DNA from: Chromatiales bacterium
Lineage (GTDB): Bacteria > Pseudomonadota > Gammaproteobacteria > UBA6429 > Thiohalophilaceae
DNA: 64,000 nucleotides
Assembly (NCBI GenBank): GCA_027032075.1
Contig: JALVOC010000183.1
Coordinates: 22,435-86,434, forward strand
Direction of reading: 5' to 3'
Notes under the pieces: model-generated
Databases searched by the model: none
Told to the model about the DNA's origin: nothing
The model's input: the letters and a program-made list of their open reading frames with translations, nothing else
Shown: positions 32,721 through 43,403 of the stretch, piece after piece
How positions within the stretch are numbered: the stretch's first letter is position 1
How the letters are laid out: the number at the start of each line of letters is the position of its first letter
Program-made: the position numbers and the translations under genes

Positions 32721-34070
32721 TTATCGCATGGTCACCAGTTCTTCCGCGCTGGTGGGATGTATCGCAACCGTATCGTCAAACTGTTTCTTGGTTGCGCCCA
32801 TCTTCACCGCCACGGCGAAGCCCTGCAGCATTTCATCGGCTCCCATGCCGATGATATGCACGCCGACGATCTTCTCGTCGGCACCGACACACACGAGCTT
32901 CATTGCCGTTTGTTGTTGCAGGGAGGCAACCGCATGGTACATCGCAGTGAAACGTGTTTGATAGACTTTGACCGCGTCACCGTGTTGCTGGCGCGCCGCC
33001 TCCTCGCTCAGGCCGACGGTGCCGATGGGTGGATGGCTGAACATCACCGTGGGGATGTTCTCATACTCCAGCCTGCGTTCCGGCCGGTTGTTGAAGAGGC
33101 GATCCGCCAGGCGGCGGGCCGCGGCGATGGCAACCGGTGTCAGCTGGGCGCGGCCGGTCACGTCGCCGACCGCATAGATACCGGGAATGTTGGTGTTCTG
33201 GAATTCGTCCGTGGGAATATAACCCCGTTCATCACAGTTCACCCCGGCCGCGGCCAGATTGAGCTGCGCGGTGTTGGGGGCACGGCCGATGGCGCAGATC
33301 ATCGCGTCGAAACCCTCGAGCTTGATGCCGCTGGCGCAGTGGACGGTGAGAGTGCCGTCTTCCGTTTTTTCCACGCGCTCGACCGAGGTGCGTGGCATGA
33401 TGTTGACGCCGGCGTTGACCATTTCCTCCATCAGTGTTTCCCGCAGCATCGCATCAAAACCGGCAAGAAAGTGATCCTTGCGTAACAGCAGCGAGACCTC
33501 GCTGCCCAGGCCGTTGAGCAGGCCAGCCAGTTCCACCGCGATATACCCCGCGCCCGTCACCGCCACCCGTTTGGGCTGTTGTTTCAGCGCGAAGAAGCCG
33601 TCGGAGGTGATGAGGTGTTCCCTCCCGGGGATTTCCGGAATGATGGGATAGCCGCCCGGCGCAATCACAATGTGATCGGCAGTGTAGTGAATTCCGTCCA
33701 CCTCGAGGGTGCGGGCATCGACGAACCGGCCCGTGCCTTTCAAATGCTGGATGTTGGAATCGGCCAGATAGTTCGCGTACCAGTCATTGATACCCTTGAT
33801 GTAGCGTTCCCGTGCCGCGATCAGTTTGCCCCAGTCGAAATGGTCCAGGCGGACATCAAAGCCGTATCCTGTTGCCGCGTGGATGCTTTCGGCAATGCCG
33901 GAGGCAAACCACATGACTTTCTTCGGCACGCAACCGACATTGACGCAAGTGCCGCCAAGCTTGTTGTTTTCGATGACGGCGGTTTTCATGCCGTATTCCG
34001 CTGCCCGTTCGGCGGCGGACAGGCCGCCGCTGCCGGCGCCGATTGCGATTAAATCAAAATGCTTGCTCAT
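32721..34070 (-). CDS. gorA: Glutathione reductase
   Basis: This 449-aa FAD- and NADPH-dependent disulfide reductase keeps glutathione reduced. FAD loop [16 protein letters not shown]; redox pair C42 and C47 in [21 protein letters not shown] loop [15 protein letters not shown]; second FAD motif IYAVGDVTG; and the C-terminal [12 protein letters not shown] with the proton-relay histidine. The ATG at 34070 was chosen because [16 protein letters not shown] aligns to family starts; the open frame to 34283 is an artefact. Confidence 0.96.
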   Translation of the reverse strand: MSKHFDLIAIGAGSGGLSAAERAAEYGMKTAVIENNKLGGTCVNVGCVPKKVMWFASGIAESIHAATGYGFDVRLDHFDWGKLIAARERYIKGINDWYANYLADSNIQHLKGTGRFVDARTLEVDGIHYTADHIVIAPGGYPIIPEIPGREHLITSDGFFALKQQPKRVAVTGAGYIAVELAGLLNGLGSEVSLLLRKDHFLAGFDAMLRETLMEEMVNAGVNIMPRTSVERVEKTEDGTLTVHCASGIKLEGFDAMICAIGRAPNTAQLNLAAAGVNCDERGYIPTDEFQNTNIPGIYAVGDVTGRAQLTPVAIAAARRLADRLFNNRPERRLEYENIPTVMFSHPPIGTVGLSEEAARQQHGDAVKVYQTRFTAMYHAVASLQQQTAMKLVCVGADEKIVGVHIIGMGADEMLQGFAVAVKMGATKKQFDDTVAIHPTSAEELVTMR

Positions 34071-34191
34071 CTCGATGTCCTGCTGTTGAGGTGTGAAATA
34101 ACCGTTTATCACCAAGGATAAATCCTGACTGGCCTGACTATTATAGATGAATGTAAACTGTCGGCGGAAAAAACCGATTGCGAGACAGAAT

Positions 34192-34521
34192 ATGAGTGAT
34201 GAAAGTATCGAGCTCAATGATGAGCTAATCAACGGTCTGGTGAATGTCATCGTCCAGCATGATGCCGATGCCGCCTCGGACATGATCCTCGGCCTGCAGT
34301 ATCTGGCGGCGGTGAGTGGTTATATCGCCGCCGGTTATCCCGGCTCGGCGGAGGAGCGGGACAGGCTGTTGCAACACCTGGCCGACTTTACCCGGCATGT
34401 GTGTAATGATCGTGCCGCGCAACAACGGCAGGCACAGGCACAACAGCCTGTGGCGGAAGCGCCAAAGGGAAGGAGCAGCCAGACCGATGATCCGGCTATC
34501 GGCATCTGGAAGCCAGAATAA
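34192..34521 (+). CDS. Small conserved hypothetical protein
   Basis: This is a 109-aa soluble, acidic, helical protein. Its core reads [20 protein letters not shown], then [20 protein letters not shown]; the C-terminus is glutamine-rich and low in complexity. The start ATG at 34192 follows GAGACAGAA-TATG. I do not recognise a family, and no motif suggests an activity. It is divergent from glutathione reductase and convergent with the bacteriohemerythrin gene 15 bases away. Confidence 0.7.
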   Translation: MSDESIELNDELINGLVNVIVQHDADAASDMILGLQYLAAVSGYIAAGYPGSAEERDRLLQHLADFTRHVCNDRAAQQRQAQAQQPVAEAPKGRSSQTDDPAIGIWKPE

Positions 34522-34536
34522 TCAGGGTGGCAGGTG

Positions 34537-34959
34537 CTATTCCTCGAGGTAATGGGCCAGAAAGCGGGCGGTGACAAAATCCATGGTGGCAACGTGTTGC
34601 GCCATCCAGCCAGGGATCACGGTAAAGATATAGTTTTCCAGTGCTTCTGAATTACTGGTGGCCTTGAACTGATCATACAGACCTTGCAGTTCGTTCAATA
34701 CCCGGTCGTGTTCCTGCTTGTGCACCGGGTAGGGGGTGAATTGATGTTTTACCATCAGTGCTTCTTCCGAGGCGAAATGTTCCCGCACATGCGATAAAAA
34801 CGTCTCAAGCGCCGAGTTCAATGTCGCCTGGACATCCTCGCCCCCGCTTTTACGTTTTACCAGGGCGGCGATTTCATTGATCAGATCGATCTCTTCATGA
34901 TGCACGGCGTTCATGCTCTGCAGGGCTACGCTGGGGAATTGTTCCTTGTCCAATAGCAT
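34537..34959 (-). CDS. Bacteriohemerythrin
   Basis: This 140-aa diiron oxygen-binding protein has the full ligand set of bacteriohemerythrins: H20 or H21 with E/D in VHHEEIDLINE, H57, H61 and E65 in HVREHFASEE, H80 and H84 in HKQEHDRV, and H-x4-D in WMAQHVATMD near 122. It may store or deliver oxygen or sense it. This is the second hemerythrin-fold gene in the window, of a different subfamily from the one at 16,050. It lies six bases upstream of the outer-membrane protein gene. Confidence 0.92.
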   Translation of the reverse strand: MLLDKEQFPSVALQSMNAVHHEEIDLINEIAALVKRKSGGEDVQATLNSALETFLSHVREHFASEEALMVKHQFTPYPVHKQEHDRVLNELQGLYDQFKATSNSEALENYIFTVIPGWMAQHVATMDFVTARFLAHYLEE

Positions 34960-34965
34960 CGATAT

Positions 34966-36255
34966 TTACCAGTGGTATTGAAGATAGACGGTTTGATAAT
35001 TACTGCCCCCCTTGATGTTGCCGAACATGGATGAGGTTTCATACAGGGCGGAGCGGTGGTGAATGCTGTAACCGAACCACCAGTCCTGCATGCTGCGTGA
35101 GTTGAACAACTCGCCCAGATTCAGATCGAAGGATACGTCGAGATAGTTCATCAACTGGCTGGCACGATAGTTGTTCTTGTCCATTTCCTGTTGCTCGATG
35201 TAGGTCATGTGGGTCAGATAAGAAAGGCCTTCCGCAAAACCGAAGCGCCAGCGGGTTGGCCATTTGAAAGTATAGTAACCCTTGAAGGCAAGAACGTATT
35301 CAGGAAAGGCGGGCTGCACCTCGGAGGGATGGTGATAGACCACGCCGGGGGTTAAATAAATGGCGATGGGCAGATCGAACAATTCATCCGAAATCGGATA
35401 ACCGTAAAACAGGGAGGTCATGCGGTTTTCATAGGGATCGCCCTCGGAGTGGAAAACCAGGATTTCACCCAGGCTCGAGGGGGTTGACTCGCCGTAGGCA
35501 AGGCGCAGGTAGGGCCGTGCCTGCAAGGTGGTGTGGGCGCGTTTGCTCTTGTCATTGAAAAAGCCGACACCAAGATAGGCCACGGATTCACTGCGGCTGT
35601 CGATGGTGCTGCTCTGGTAGGTTTTGTCGTCCAGGACGGTGGCGGAGGCGCGTGCCACCAGATAGAAATTCTTGTACATGTTGTAACGCACTTCCGCCCC
35701 GGCGCTGAAGTCGAAACCGCTGCCGGGGGTGTCCACATCCAGCCCGTAGTAATGGTTGTTGAAGCGGGCATCCTTCCAGCGCAGCCTGGCGAAGGGATAA
35801 AACCGCCAGTTCCCCTCCTCCCGCAGGTAATTGGCCACCAGGTTTGCGTGATAGCGGGCGTGCTGATCGTTCATCAGCTCCAGATCCATGTTGAATTGTG
35901 GCCCGAAGCGGTATTTCAGTTGCGCGCCGAAATCAAAGGCATTGCCGCGCGACTCGCTTTGATATTCGCCTGGAATATCAAAAAAACGGTAACGGCCCAG
36001 TGCGCTCAGCTGCCATTGCTGGTTATTGATGGCCTTGTATCCTATGGAGAGGCCGTCGATGAACAGCCGCCCGTCGTCGTAATAAAAAAGAAAAGGCAGA
36101 ATATCGTTTACCGTTTTGTCGTCGGTGGCATAGGGGAGCCTGGCGCTGCGCAGGGTGAACACCAGGCCCCAGGTCTCCGGTACCGTGTATTCAGCAGATA
36201 CGGCGGGTGCGCACAGCACGCCGCAGAGAAAAATAAAGGCGTAAATACGATTCAT
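34966..36255 (-). CDS. MipA/OmpV-like outer-membrane protein
   Basis: This 429-aa protein has a signal peptide (MNRIYAFIFLCGVLCAPAVS, cut before EYTVP) and alternating hydrophobic/hydrophilic strands throughout, ending with a terminal aromatic (YLQYHW), typical of beta-barrels. Segments such as GLVFTLRSARLPYATDDKTV and FPFLFYYDDGRLFIDGLSIG recall MipA/OmpV scaffolding proteins. It is longer than the usual 250 aa family, so another barrel family is possible. The ATG at 36255 begins the signal peptide. It could be read with the bacteriohemerythrin gene that follows. Confidence 0.7.
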   Translation of the reverse strand: MNRIYAFIFLCGVLCAPAVSAEYTVPETWGLVFTLRSARLPYATDDKTVNDILPFLFYYDDGRLFIDGLSIGYKAINNQQWQLSALGRYRFFDIPGEYQSESRGNAFDFGAQLKYRFGPQFNMDLELMNDQHARYHANLVANYLREEGNWRFYPFARLRWKDARFNNHYYGLDVDTPGSGFDFSAGAEVRYNMYKNFYLVARASATVLDDKTYQSSTIDSRSESVAYLGVGFFNDKSKRAHTTLQARPYLRLAYGESTPSSLGEILVFHSEGDPYENRMTSLFYGYPISDELFDLPIAIYLTPGVVYHHPSEVQPAFPEYVLAFKGYYTFKWPTRWRFGFAEGLSYLTHMTYIEQQEMDKNNYRASQLMNYLDVSFDLNLGELFNSRSMQDWWFGYSIHHRSALYETSSMFGNIKGGSNYQTVYLQYHW

Positions 36256-36424
36256 ACGAAAGAAACATGGAATACTGCACGCCGGACGCATGTCCGTTTC
36301 GTGGCAAATACCGTCGTTTTCAGTTACCTGTCAACAAAATACAAAATATTTATGGTTATTATGACGACTCCATGTCTACACCAACGGGAAGGGTGAAATT
36401 ACACGTTTTTGCCCCGTTTGGGAA

Positions 36425-37438
36425 TCATGCCTTTAGCTGGATTGGCGGTTCTGCCAACCGTTCGGCCTGTTCCCGCAGCGTGATCAGCTGATCCTCCCAG
36501 TAACGCGGCGTGTTGAACCACGGAAAGGTGTGGGGGAAGGCGGGATCCTGCCAGCGGCGTGCCAGCCAGGCGCTGTAATTCATCAGGCGCAGGGCGCGCA
36601 GGGCCTCGATCAGGTGCAGTTGTACCCGGTCGAAGGCAAAAAACTGCTCATAGCCTTCCAGCAACAGCCTGAGCTGGCGCGCCATCTCCTCGCGGCTGCC
36701 GGAAAGCAGCATCCACAGGTCCTGGATCGCCGGACCGCTCAGGCAATCGTCCAGATCGACAAAGTGGGGGCCATAATCGGTCCAGAGAATATTTCCGGGA
36801 TGGCAGTCGCCATGCAGCCGCAGACGGTGATAGGGGCCGACGAGATCGAACGCCGCTTCGATTTGCTGCAGCAGGGTCTCGGCGGCGAGGCGGTAATTGT
36901 GTGCAAGCTCGGCGGGAACGAAGCCATGTTCCATGACAAAGGCAAGCGCCTCATGACCGAAATGTTGTACATTCAGGACCGGCCGGTGGTGGAACGGCCG
37001 CACCGCGCCCACCGCATGGATACGACCGAGAAGACGGCCCAGCCAGCGCAGGTGTTCGGCATCGTCCAGTTCAGGAGGGCGGCCACCGTGACGGGGAAAC
37101 AGGGCAAAGAAGTAACCTGCATGGCGGTGCAGGGTGTCGCCTGCTTCGTCGGCAAGCGGCGCAATCACCGGGATCTCCTCTTCCGCCAGCTCCCGTGAGA
37201 AGTCATGTTCCTCCCGGATTGTCGCCTCCTGCCAGCGTCCCGGGCGGTAGAACTTGGCGATGAGAAACCCGCCCTCCTCCAGGCCCACCTGGTAGACGCG
37301 GTTTTCATAGCTGTTCAAAGCCAGCAGGGAACCACTGGTGGCGTAACCGGTCCTATCGATGGCGTCGAGGATCACATCGGGTGTGAGATTGGCGTAAGGC
37401 GTGCTGTGATCCAGGTCCGCTTCCTGTTTTGTTGTCAT
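36425..37438 (-). CDS. srkA: Stress response serine/threonine kinase
   Basis: This 337-aa RdoA/YihE family kinase of the aminoglycoside-phosphotransferase fold protects cells from stress-induced death in E. coli. Visible are the start VILDAIDRTGYATSGSLLAL-NSYENRVYQVG, the catalytic loop LHGDCHPGNILW with D and N, and the FVDLDDCLSGP metal-binding segment. The ATG at 37438 gives the expected start. Divergent from opdA, with 73 bases between. Confidence 0.92.
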   Translation of the reverse strand: MTTKQEADLDHSTPYANLTPDVILDAIDRTGYATSGSLLALNSYENRVYQVGLEEGGFLIAKFYRPGRWQEATIREEHDFSRELAEEEIPVIAPLADEAGDTLHRHAGYFFALFPRHGGRPPELDDAEHLRWLGRLLGRIHAVGAVRPFHHRPVLNVQHFGHEALAFVMEHGFVPAELAHNYRLAAETLLQQIEAAFDLVGPYHRLRLHGDCHPGNILWTDYGPHFVDLDDCLSGPAIQDLWMLLSGSREEMARQLRLLLEGYEQFFAFDRVQLHLIEALRALRLMNYSAWLARRWQDPAFPHTFPWFNTPRYWEDQLITLREQAERLAEPPIQLKA

Positions 37439-37511
37439 TCGGGCTGTCGTGTTATCGTTTGTCTCAGGGTCTGGTAAGCACCATTGTAATGTATTGAAGG
37501 AAACGTTGTTT

Positions 37512-39554
37512 ATGTCCAACCCCCTGCTTGAAATGACCGGGCTGCCCCCATTTGAGCACATACGGCCCGAGCATGTTGAACCGGCGATAGATGCGCTGCT
37601 GGTGGAGTGCCGCCAGACCACCGAAGCCCTGTTGGATGCAAGCGACGCCTATAGCTGGGACAACCTCATCCAGCCGCTGGAAGACATGGATGATCGCCTC
37701 GGGCGGGTCTGGTCACCGGTGAGCCACATGAATTCGGTGGTCAACAGCGATGCCTTGCGTGAGGCGTACAACGCCTGTCTGCCCAAGTTGAGTGCCTACA
37801 GCACAGAGATGGGACAGAACGTCCGTCTCTATCAGGCCTACAAGGCGATCAGGGATTCGGACGAGTACGCCACACTCGATGTTGCGCAGAAGAAGGTCAT
37901 CGACAATGCCCTGCGGGATTTTCATTTATCCGGCGTTGATCTGCCGGAGGAGAAAAAGCGGCGCTTCAAGGATATCCGCCAGCGTCTCTCGAAATTGACC
38001 ACCACCTTTGAAGAGAATGTACTGGATGCCACCCAGGGCTGGAGCAAGCATGTGAGTGATGAAATGGCGCTTTCCGGTCTGCCCGAGTCGGCTCTCGCCA
38101 TGGCAAGGCAGGCGGCAGAGCAGAAACAACTCGAGGGTTGGTTGTTCACCCTCGATTTTCCCTCCTATTATGCGGTGATGAGCTACGCGGACGATCGCGA
38201 CTTACGCCAGGAAATGCACCAGGCGTATGTCACCCGTGCTTCGGATCAGGGACCCAATGCCGGTAAATGGGACAACAGCGAGATCATGGAGGAGATCCTG
38301 GCATTGCGGTACGAGCTGGCGCAGTTGCTGGGTTTCCACAGTTATGCCGAGCGTTCCCTCGCGACCAAGATGGCGGACACGCCTGCACGGGTGATCGGTT
38401 TCCTTGAGGATCTGGCAAAACGCTCCAAACCGGTTGCGGAAAAAGAACTGCAACAACTGCAGCAGTTTGCCCATGACAAATACGGTGTCGCTCATCTTGA
38501 ACCGTGGGATATCACCTACTATTCGGAAAAGCTGCGGCAGCACACCTATGCCATCACGCAGGAGGAGCTCAAACCCTATTTCCCGGAAACCCGCGTGATC
38601 CCCGGCATGTTCGAAGTGGTCAAGCGTTTGTACGGCGTGAGCATCGAGGAAGTGGACGAGGTGGAAGTGTGGCACCCCGATGTGCGCTTTTATGAAATTC
38701 GTGACGAAGCAGGTGAGCTGCGTGGCCGCTTTTATCTGGATCTGTATGCGCGTGAGAACAAGCGCGGTGGTGCCTGGATGGATGACTGTATCGGCCGTAA
38801 ACGCAACCGTGACGGCAGCATTCAACTGCCGGTGGCCTATTTGACATGCAACCTGACGCCTCCCCTTGGTGACGAACCCGCCCTCTTCACCCATGACGAA
38901 GTGATCACCCTTTTTCACGAATTTGGACACGGCTTGCATCACATGCTGACACGGGTGGATCATATCGGCGTTTCGGGTATCAACGGTGTTGCCTGGGATG
39001 CGGTGGAATTGCCAAGCCAGTTCATGGAGAACTGGTGTTGGGAGAAAGAGGCGCTGGCGGAAATTGCCGGTCACTATAAAACCGCTGAGCCGCTGCCGGA
39101 CGAACTGTATGATAAAATGTATGCGGCAAAGAACTTCCAGTCAGGTATGATGATGGTGCGGCAGCTGGAGCTGGCGTTGTTCGATTTTCACCTGCACCAT
39201 GACTATGACCCCGCCAGGGGGGCGCGCATCCAGGAAACACTGGATGAAGTGCGTCAGAGGGTGGCGGTGATCAGGCCGGCTGCCTACAACCGGTTTCAAC
39301 ACAGTTTTTCACATATTTTTGCAGGCGGCTATGCAGCCGGGTATTACAGCTACAAATGGGCGGAAGTGCTTTCCGCGGATGCGTTCTCACTGTTCGAGGA
39401 GCGCGGCATATTTGATCACGACACCGGTTTGAAATTCCTGCATGCGGTGCTCGAGCGTGGCGGCACGCGCGAACCCATGGAGCTGTTTGTCGAGTTTCGT
39501 GGCCGCGAACCACGCATCGACGCATTATTGCGGCATTGTGGCATCGCGGCGTAA
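37512..39554 (+). CDS. prlC: Oligopeptidase A (M3 metallopeptidase)
   Basis: This 680-aa cytosolic zinc peptidase degrades peptides released from signal-peptide and other protein breakdown. The zinc motif is HEFGHGLHH at about 469-477, followed by the family's WDAVELPSQFMENWCWE glutamate ligand. Length and the end (FRGREPRIDALLRHCGI) match E. coli OpdA. The ATG at 37512 is preceded by AAGGAAA with a spacing of eight to nine; the in-frame extension to 37449 is not likely. Confidence 0.96.
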   Translation: MSNPLLEMTGLPPFEHIRPEHVEPAIDALLVECRQTTEALLDASDAYSWDNLIQPLEDMDDRLGRVWSPVSHMNSVVNSDALREAYNACLPKLSAYSTEMGQNVRLYQAYKAIRDSDEYATLDVAQKKVIDNALRDFHLSGVDLPEEKKRRFKDIRQRLSKLTTTFEENVLDATQGWSKHVSDEMALSGLPESALAMARQAAEQKQLEGWLFTLDFPSYYAVMSYADDRDLRQEMHQAYVTRASDQGPNAGKWDNSEIMEEILALRYELAQLLGFHSYAERSLATKMADTPARVIGFLEDLAKRSKPVAEKELQQLQQFAHDKYGVAHLEPWDITYYSEKLRQHTYAITQEELKPYFPETRVIPGMFEVVKRLYGVSIEEVDEVEVWHPDVRFYEIRDEAGELRGRFYLDLYARENKRGGAWMDDCIGRKRNRDGSIQLPVAYLTCNLTPPLGDEPALFTHDEVITLFHEFGHGLHHMLTRVDHIGVSGINGVAWDAVELPSQFMENWCWEKEALAEIAGHYKTAEPLPDELYDKMYAAKNFQSGMMMVRQLELALFDFHLHHDYDPARGARIQETLDEVRQRVAVIRPAAYNRFQHSFSHIFAGGYAAGYYSYKWAEVLSADAFSLFEERGIFDHDTGLKFLHAVLERGGTREPMELFVEFRGREPRIDALLRHCGIAA

Positions 39555-39697
39555 GCGTACCTCCTGCAATCAGAGTGATGTGTTCTTCATGGGGCCGGAA
39601 ATGTGCAATTTTCCATGCCTGTTATTTTCGGTGCCTTTTGACCGACGGCTGCGGTTTCTTGTGTGGAAGATGATAAAAAATAACCAGGGGCAGAGGA

Positions 39698-40507
39698 ATG
39701 TGTAGTACGCGTAAGGTATTTTTGTTGGTGGGATTGTTGCTGCTCATTGTGGGCAGTATTCAGGCTGAAACACTCTATGTGACCGATCGTATTCTGTTGG
39801 GCGTGCACAGTGAACCCAATGAAGAGAGCCCGTTGCTGGACTCCGTCACCAGCGGCAGCGCGGTGGAGGTGCTCGAATCGGGTGATGCATTCAAGCGGGT
39901 GCGCCTGCAAAACGGCAAAGAGGGCTGGGTAAGCAGCGGTTACCTGGTAGCCGAACAACCGGCGACTGCACAGCTGGACAGGTTGAAAGCCCGGCAAAAA
40001 AAACTGGAGCAACTTCTCAAGACCACAAAGGAAAAATTATCGAAAAAGGATCGTGAGCTGCAGATCCGCCTGGATGAGCTCTCCAATGCGCGCACCACCA
40101 TCCGGGAACTCAAGAAGAAGAAAAAGTCCGTTGCCACGCCGCAGGTGGATACAAAAATGGCTGAAGAGCTGGCGGCCGCCAATCAGGAGATTGAAAATCT
40201 CAAGCAACAGTTGGCCGAGCAGCAAAAAAACGAGCCGGTGGTGATACCTGCCGACGAACAGGATCTCGGTCAGAAATACAAACAGCTGGAAGAGGAAACC
40301 GCGCTGTTGCGCGGGCGCATTGAAATTGCGATGGCCAACCTCAGCGGTAAATTGCCGCCTGCGGAAGATGAACTTGAACGGCTGCATCCCCGTATTCCCG
40401 CCTGGTACTGGGCGCTGATCGTAATGATTCTGATCGTTGGCATTATCGCCGGTATCCTCTGGATGGATTACCGCTACCGCCAGCGGCATGGAGGTTTCCG
40501 CGTCTGA
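39698..40507 (+). CDS. SH3-domain membrane protein (TIGR04211 family)
   Basis: This 269-aa envelope protein has a signal peptide (residues 1-23), a bacterial SH3 domain (about 25-85, LHSEPNEESPLLDSV region and RVRLQNGKEGWVSSGYL), a long coiled coil (about 90-215) and a C-terminal membrane helix (WYWALIVMILIVGIIAGILW) with a basic tail. This layout is TIGR04211, represented by E. coli YgiM. The SH3 domain would bind peptidoglycan or protein in the periplasm. The ATG at 39698 is preceded by AGAGGA. It is convergent with nhaA, 33 bases apart. Confidence 0.9.
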   Translation: MCSTRKVFLLVGLLLLIVGSIQAETLYVTDRILLGVHSEPNEESPLLDSVTSGSAVEVLESGDAFKRVRLQNGKEGWVSSGYLVAEQPATAQLDRLKARQKKLEQLLKTTKEKLSKKDRELQIRLDELSNARTTIRELKKKKKSVATPQVDTKMAEELAAANQEIENLKQQLAEQQKNEPVVIPADEQDLGQKYKQLEEETALLRGRIEIAMANLSGKLPPAEDELERLHPRIPAWYWALIVMILIVGIIAGILWMDYRYRQRHGGFRV

Positions 40508-40540
40508 TCCCTGTGGTTGGGATTTATCCGGGGGCAACTA

Positions 40541-41719
40541 TTATTCGCTGCTGCTTTTTGCGCTGAAGCGCAGCAGCAGATATCCGCTGATGGCAGCGAG
40601 GGTTGACGCAACCAGAATACCGAGACGTACCGAATTGATGTATTCACGTCCGGTGTATTCGAACGCCAGTGAAGCCACAAACAGGCTCATGGTAAAACCG
40701 ATGCCGCACAACAGCGCGGCACCGTAAAGCTGTCTCCAGTTTGTGCCTGCCGGCATGCGTGCCCACTTGAACCTGATCATCACCCAGCTTGCACCGAACA
40801 CGCCGATTTGTTTGCCGATAAACAGTCCGAGAATAATCCCCAGGGTGACCGGTTCGAGCAAGCTGCTCCAGCTGAGGCCGGTCAGCGGGACGCCGGCATT
40901 GGCAAAGGCGAAGAGGGGCAGGATCACAAACGCCACCGGCGGATGTAACTCGTGTTCGAGTTCCCGCAGGGGGGAGTGGTCGGGTTGTTGCGGATCCCGT
41001 AACGGGATCATGAAAGCCAGCGCCACGCCGGCGAGCGTGGCATGCACACCGGATTTTAACACCGAGGCCCACATCACAGTGCCCACCAGTATATATGCCG
41101 GCACGCTCATCACGCCCCGGCGGTTCATGATCCACAGCACCACGAATGCCGTCCCCGCCACGGTAAGGGAGAGCACTGAGAGGTTGGAGGTGTAAAACAG
41201 GGCGATGATCACAATGGCGCCGACGTCATCGAGGATTGCCAGAGTCATGAGAAAGAGCTTGAGGGAGGTAGGCACGCGTTTGCCCAGCAGTGCCATGATG
41301 CCGAGGGCGAAAGCGATATCGGTTGCAGAGGGGATGGCCCAGCCCCGCAGGCGCACAGCGTCATCCATGTTCAGCCAGACGTAAAACAGAGCCGGTACAA
41401 CAATACCCGCGGTCGCCGCCACTGCCGGCAAGGCGATTTGTGAGAGGCTGGCGAGTTCCCCTTCCAGAAATTCACGTTTGAGTTCCAGTCCCACCAGGAA
41501 GAAGAACACCGCCATCAGACCGTCGTTGATCCACAACAACAGGGGTTTGGCGATCTCGAATTCAGCGATGCGGATCTCTACCGGGATGTTCAAAAGCGTG
41601 TCATAGAGGGAGGACAACGGAGTATTGATCATGATCATCGCCAGCAGCGCCGCGGCGATCAGCAGAATGCCGCCGGCGCTTTCCAGGCGAAGAAACTGAC
41701 GAACCAGATTTAAGACCAC
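40541..41719 (-). CDS. nhaA: Na+/H+ antiporter NhaA
   Basis: This 392-aa antiporter has about twelve helices. The essential aspartate pair is in [10 protein letters not shown], and [13 protein letters not shown] and [12 protein letters not shown] are diagnostic. It exchanges sodium for protons to keep pH and salt balance, in line with a marine or haloalkaline habitat. The start is the GTG at 41719 (AAGGAG nine bases upstream); the long frame extending to 42307 runs antisense through ubiD and is not real. Divergent from ubiD with 85 bases between. Confidence 0.94.
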   Translation of the reverse strand: MVLNLVRQFLRLESAGGILLIAAALLAMIMINTPLSSLYDTLLNIPVEIRIAEFEIAKPLLLWINDGLMAVFFFLVGLELKREFLEGELASLSQIALPAVAATAGIVVPALFYVWLNMDDAVRLRGWAIPSATDIAFALGIMALLGKRVPTSLKLFLMTLAILDDVGAIVIIALFYTSNLSVLSLTVAGTAFVVLWIMNRRGVMSVPAYILVGTVMWASVLKSGVHATLAGVALAFMIPLRDPQQPDHSPLRELEHELHPPVAFVILPLFAFANAGVPLTGLSWSSLLEPVTLGIILGLFIGKQIGVFGASWVMIRFKWARMPAGTNWRQLYGAALLCGIGFTMSLFVASLAFEYTGREYINSVRLGILVASTLAAISGYLLLRFSAKSSSE

Positions 41720-41804
41720 CTTTTTTCTCTCCTTGATGCCGGCGCATGTGCGTCTGATTTCTGGTAAGGTTACACGGGAAACGTTCAATAAGAAACCGGC
41801 TGAT

Positions 41805-43280
41805 ATGAAGTACAAGGACCTGCGTGACTTTCTCAAGCTGCTTGAGCAAAAGGGTGAACTCAAGCGTATAACACAGGAAATCGATCCCTCTCTTGAGATG
41901 ACGGAGATATGTGATCGTACCCTGCGCGCCGCGGGGCCGGCGCTGGTTTTTGAAAATCCCAAGGGCCATGACATTCCGGTGGTTGCCAACCTGTTCGGCA
42001 CCGCCGAGCGGGTGGCGTTGGGCATGGGCGAGGAGTCGGTGGCGGCGTTACGTGAAGTGGGCAGGCTGCTGGCCTTCCTGAAAGAGCCGGAACCCCCGCG
42101 GGGGGTGAAGGATGCCTGGCAGAAACTGCCGATCTTCAAACAGGTGCTGAACATGGCGCCCAATGTGGTGAAGCAGGCGCCTTGCCAGGCAAACCGGCTG
42201 GAAGGTGAAGCGGTGGATCTCGGCCGCCTGCCGATCCAGACCTGCTGGCCGGGTGATGCCGGGCCGCTGATCACCTGGGGCCTGGTGATCAGCAAGGGCC
42301 CGGCCAAGGCACGGCAGAACCTCGGTATTTACCGGCAGCAGGTGATCGGCAAAAACAAGGTGATCATGCGCTGGCTGGCCCATCGGGGCGGCGCGCTCGA
42401 CTACCGCGAATGGCAACAGGCCCATCCCGGCGAGCCGTTTCCCCTCGCGGTGGCGCTGGGGGCCGATCCGGCCACCCTCCTCGCGGCGGTGACACCGGTG
42501 CCGGACACTCTTTCGGAGTACGCCTTCGCCGGCTTGCTGCGGGGTGGAAAAACCAGTGTGGTGAAATGCCTTGGTTCGGATCTGCAGGTGCCTGCCTCCG
42601 CGGAGTTTGTCCTCGAGGGTTACATCTATCCGGGCGAGGAGGCGGAAGAAGGCCCGTTTGGCGATCACACCGGTTATTACAACGAAGTGGAGCGTTTTCC
42701 GGTGTTCACCATCGAGCGCATCACCCATCGTGACAAGCCGCTCTATCACAGCACCTACACCGGCCGGCCGCCGGATGAGCCAGCGATCCTGGGGGTGGCG
42801 CTGAACGAGGTATTCGTTCCCATTCTGCAAAAACAGTTTCCTGAAATCACCGATTTCTATTTGCCACCGGAGGGCTGCTCCTACCGCATGGCGGTGGTGA
42901 GCATGAAGAAGCAGTACGCGGGGCATGCCAAGCGCGTGATGCTGGGAGTGTGGTCGTTTCTGCGCCAGTTCATGTATACCAAATTCGTGATCGTCACCGA
43001 TGACGACGTCAACATAAGGGAGTGGCAGGATGTGATCTGGGCCATGACCACCCGCATGGATCCGGCGCGCGATACCACCATTATCGAAAACACGCCCATC
43101 GATTATCTTGATTTCGCCTCGCCCGTGTCCGGCCTGGGCAGCAAGATCGGATTCGACGCGACCAATAAATGGCCGGGGGAGACGAACCGTGAATGGGGCC
43201 GGCCGATCAGCATGGATGAGGAAGTCACACGGCGTATCGATGAGATTTGGGACAGCCTGGGTATTATCAAAGCGGAGTGA
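41805..43280 (+). CDS. ubiD: 4-hydroxy-3-polyprenylbenzoate decarboxylase
   Basis: This 491-aa prenylated-FMN enzyme removes the carboxyl group from polyprenyl-4-hydroxybenzoate in ubiquinone synthesis. The beginning [20 protein letters not shown], the [22 protein letters not shown] segment, and [13 protein letters not shown] and [20 protein letters not shown] are characteristic. The partner UbiX, which makes the cofactor, is not in this window. The ATG at 41805 gives the correct N-terminus. Confidence 0.96.
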   Translation: MKYKDLRDFLKLLEQKGELKRITQEIDPSLEMTEICDRTLRAAGPALVFENPKGHDIPVVANLFGTAERVALGMGEESVAALREVGRLLAFLKEPEPPRGVKDAWQKLPIFKQVLNMAPNVVKQAPCQANRLEGEAVDLGRLPIQTCWPGDAGPLITWGLVISKGPAKARQNLGIYRQQVIGKNKVIMRWLAHRGGALDYREWQQAHPGEPFPLAVALGADPATLLAAVTPVPDTLSEYAFAGLLRGGKTSVVKCLGSDLQVPASAEFVLEGYIYPGEEAEEGPFGDHTGYYNEVERFPVFTIERITHRDKPLYHSTYTGRPPDEPAILGVALNEVFVPILQKQFPEITDFYLPPEGCSYRMAVVSMKKQYAGHAKRVMLGVWSFLRQFMYTKFVIVTDDDVNIREWQDVIWAMTTRMDPARDTTIIENTPIDYLDFASPVSGLGSKIGFDATNKWPGETNREWGRPISMDEEVTRRIDEIWDSLGIIKAE

Positions 43281-43403
43281 TTTTTTCCTGCGGTAGCTGC
43301 CAATCTTCGCCCCGCGATGCCATTTCCGCCTGTTATTCAGGGTATAAAGATGAAAAATCCTTTTACCTTCCGTATAGTATGAAAAATTACGGGGAGGTTG
43401 ATT

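Noticed and set aside
41720..42308. NhaA start further upstream than 41719
   Set aside because: The long frame overlaps ubiD in antisense; only from GTG 41719 does it look like NhaA and have a ribosome-binding site.
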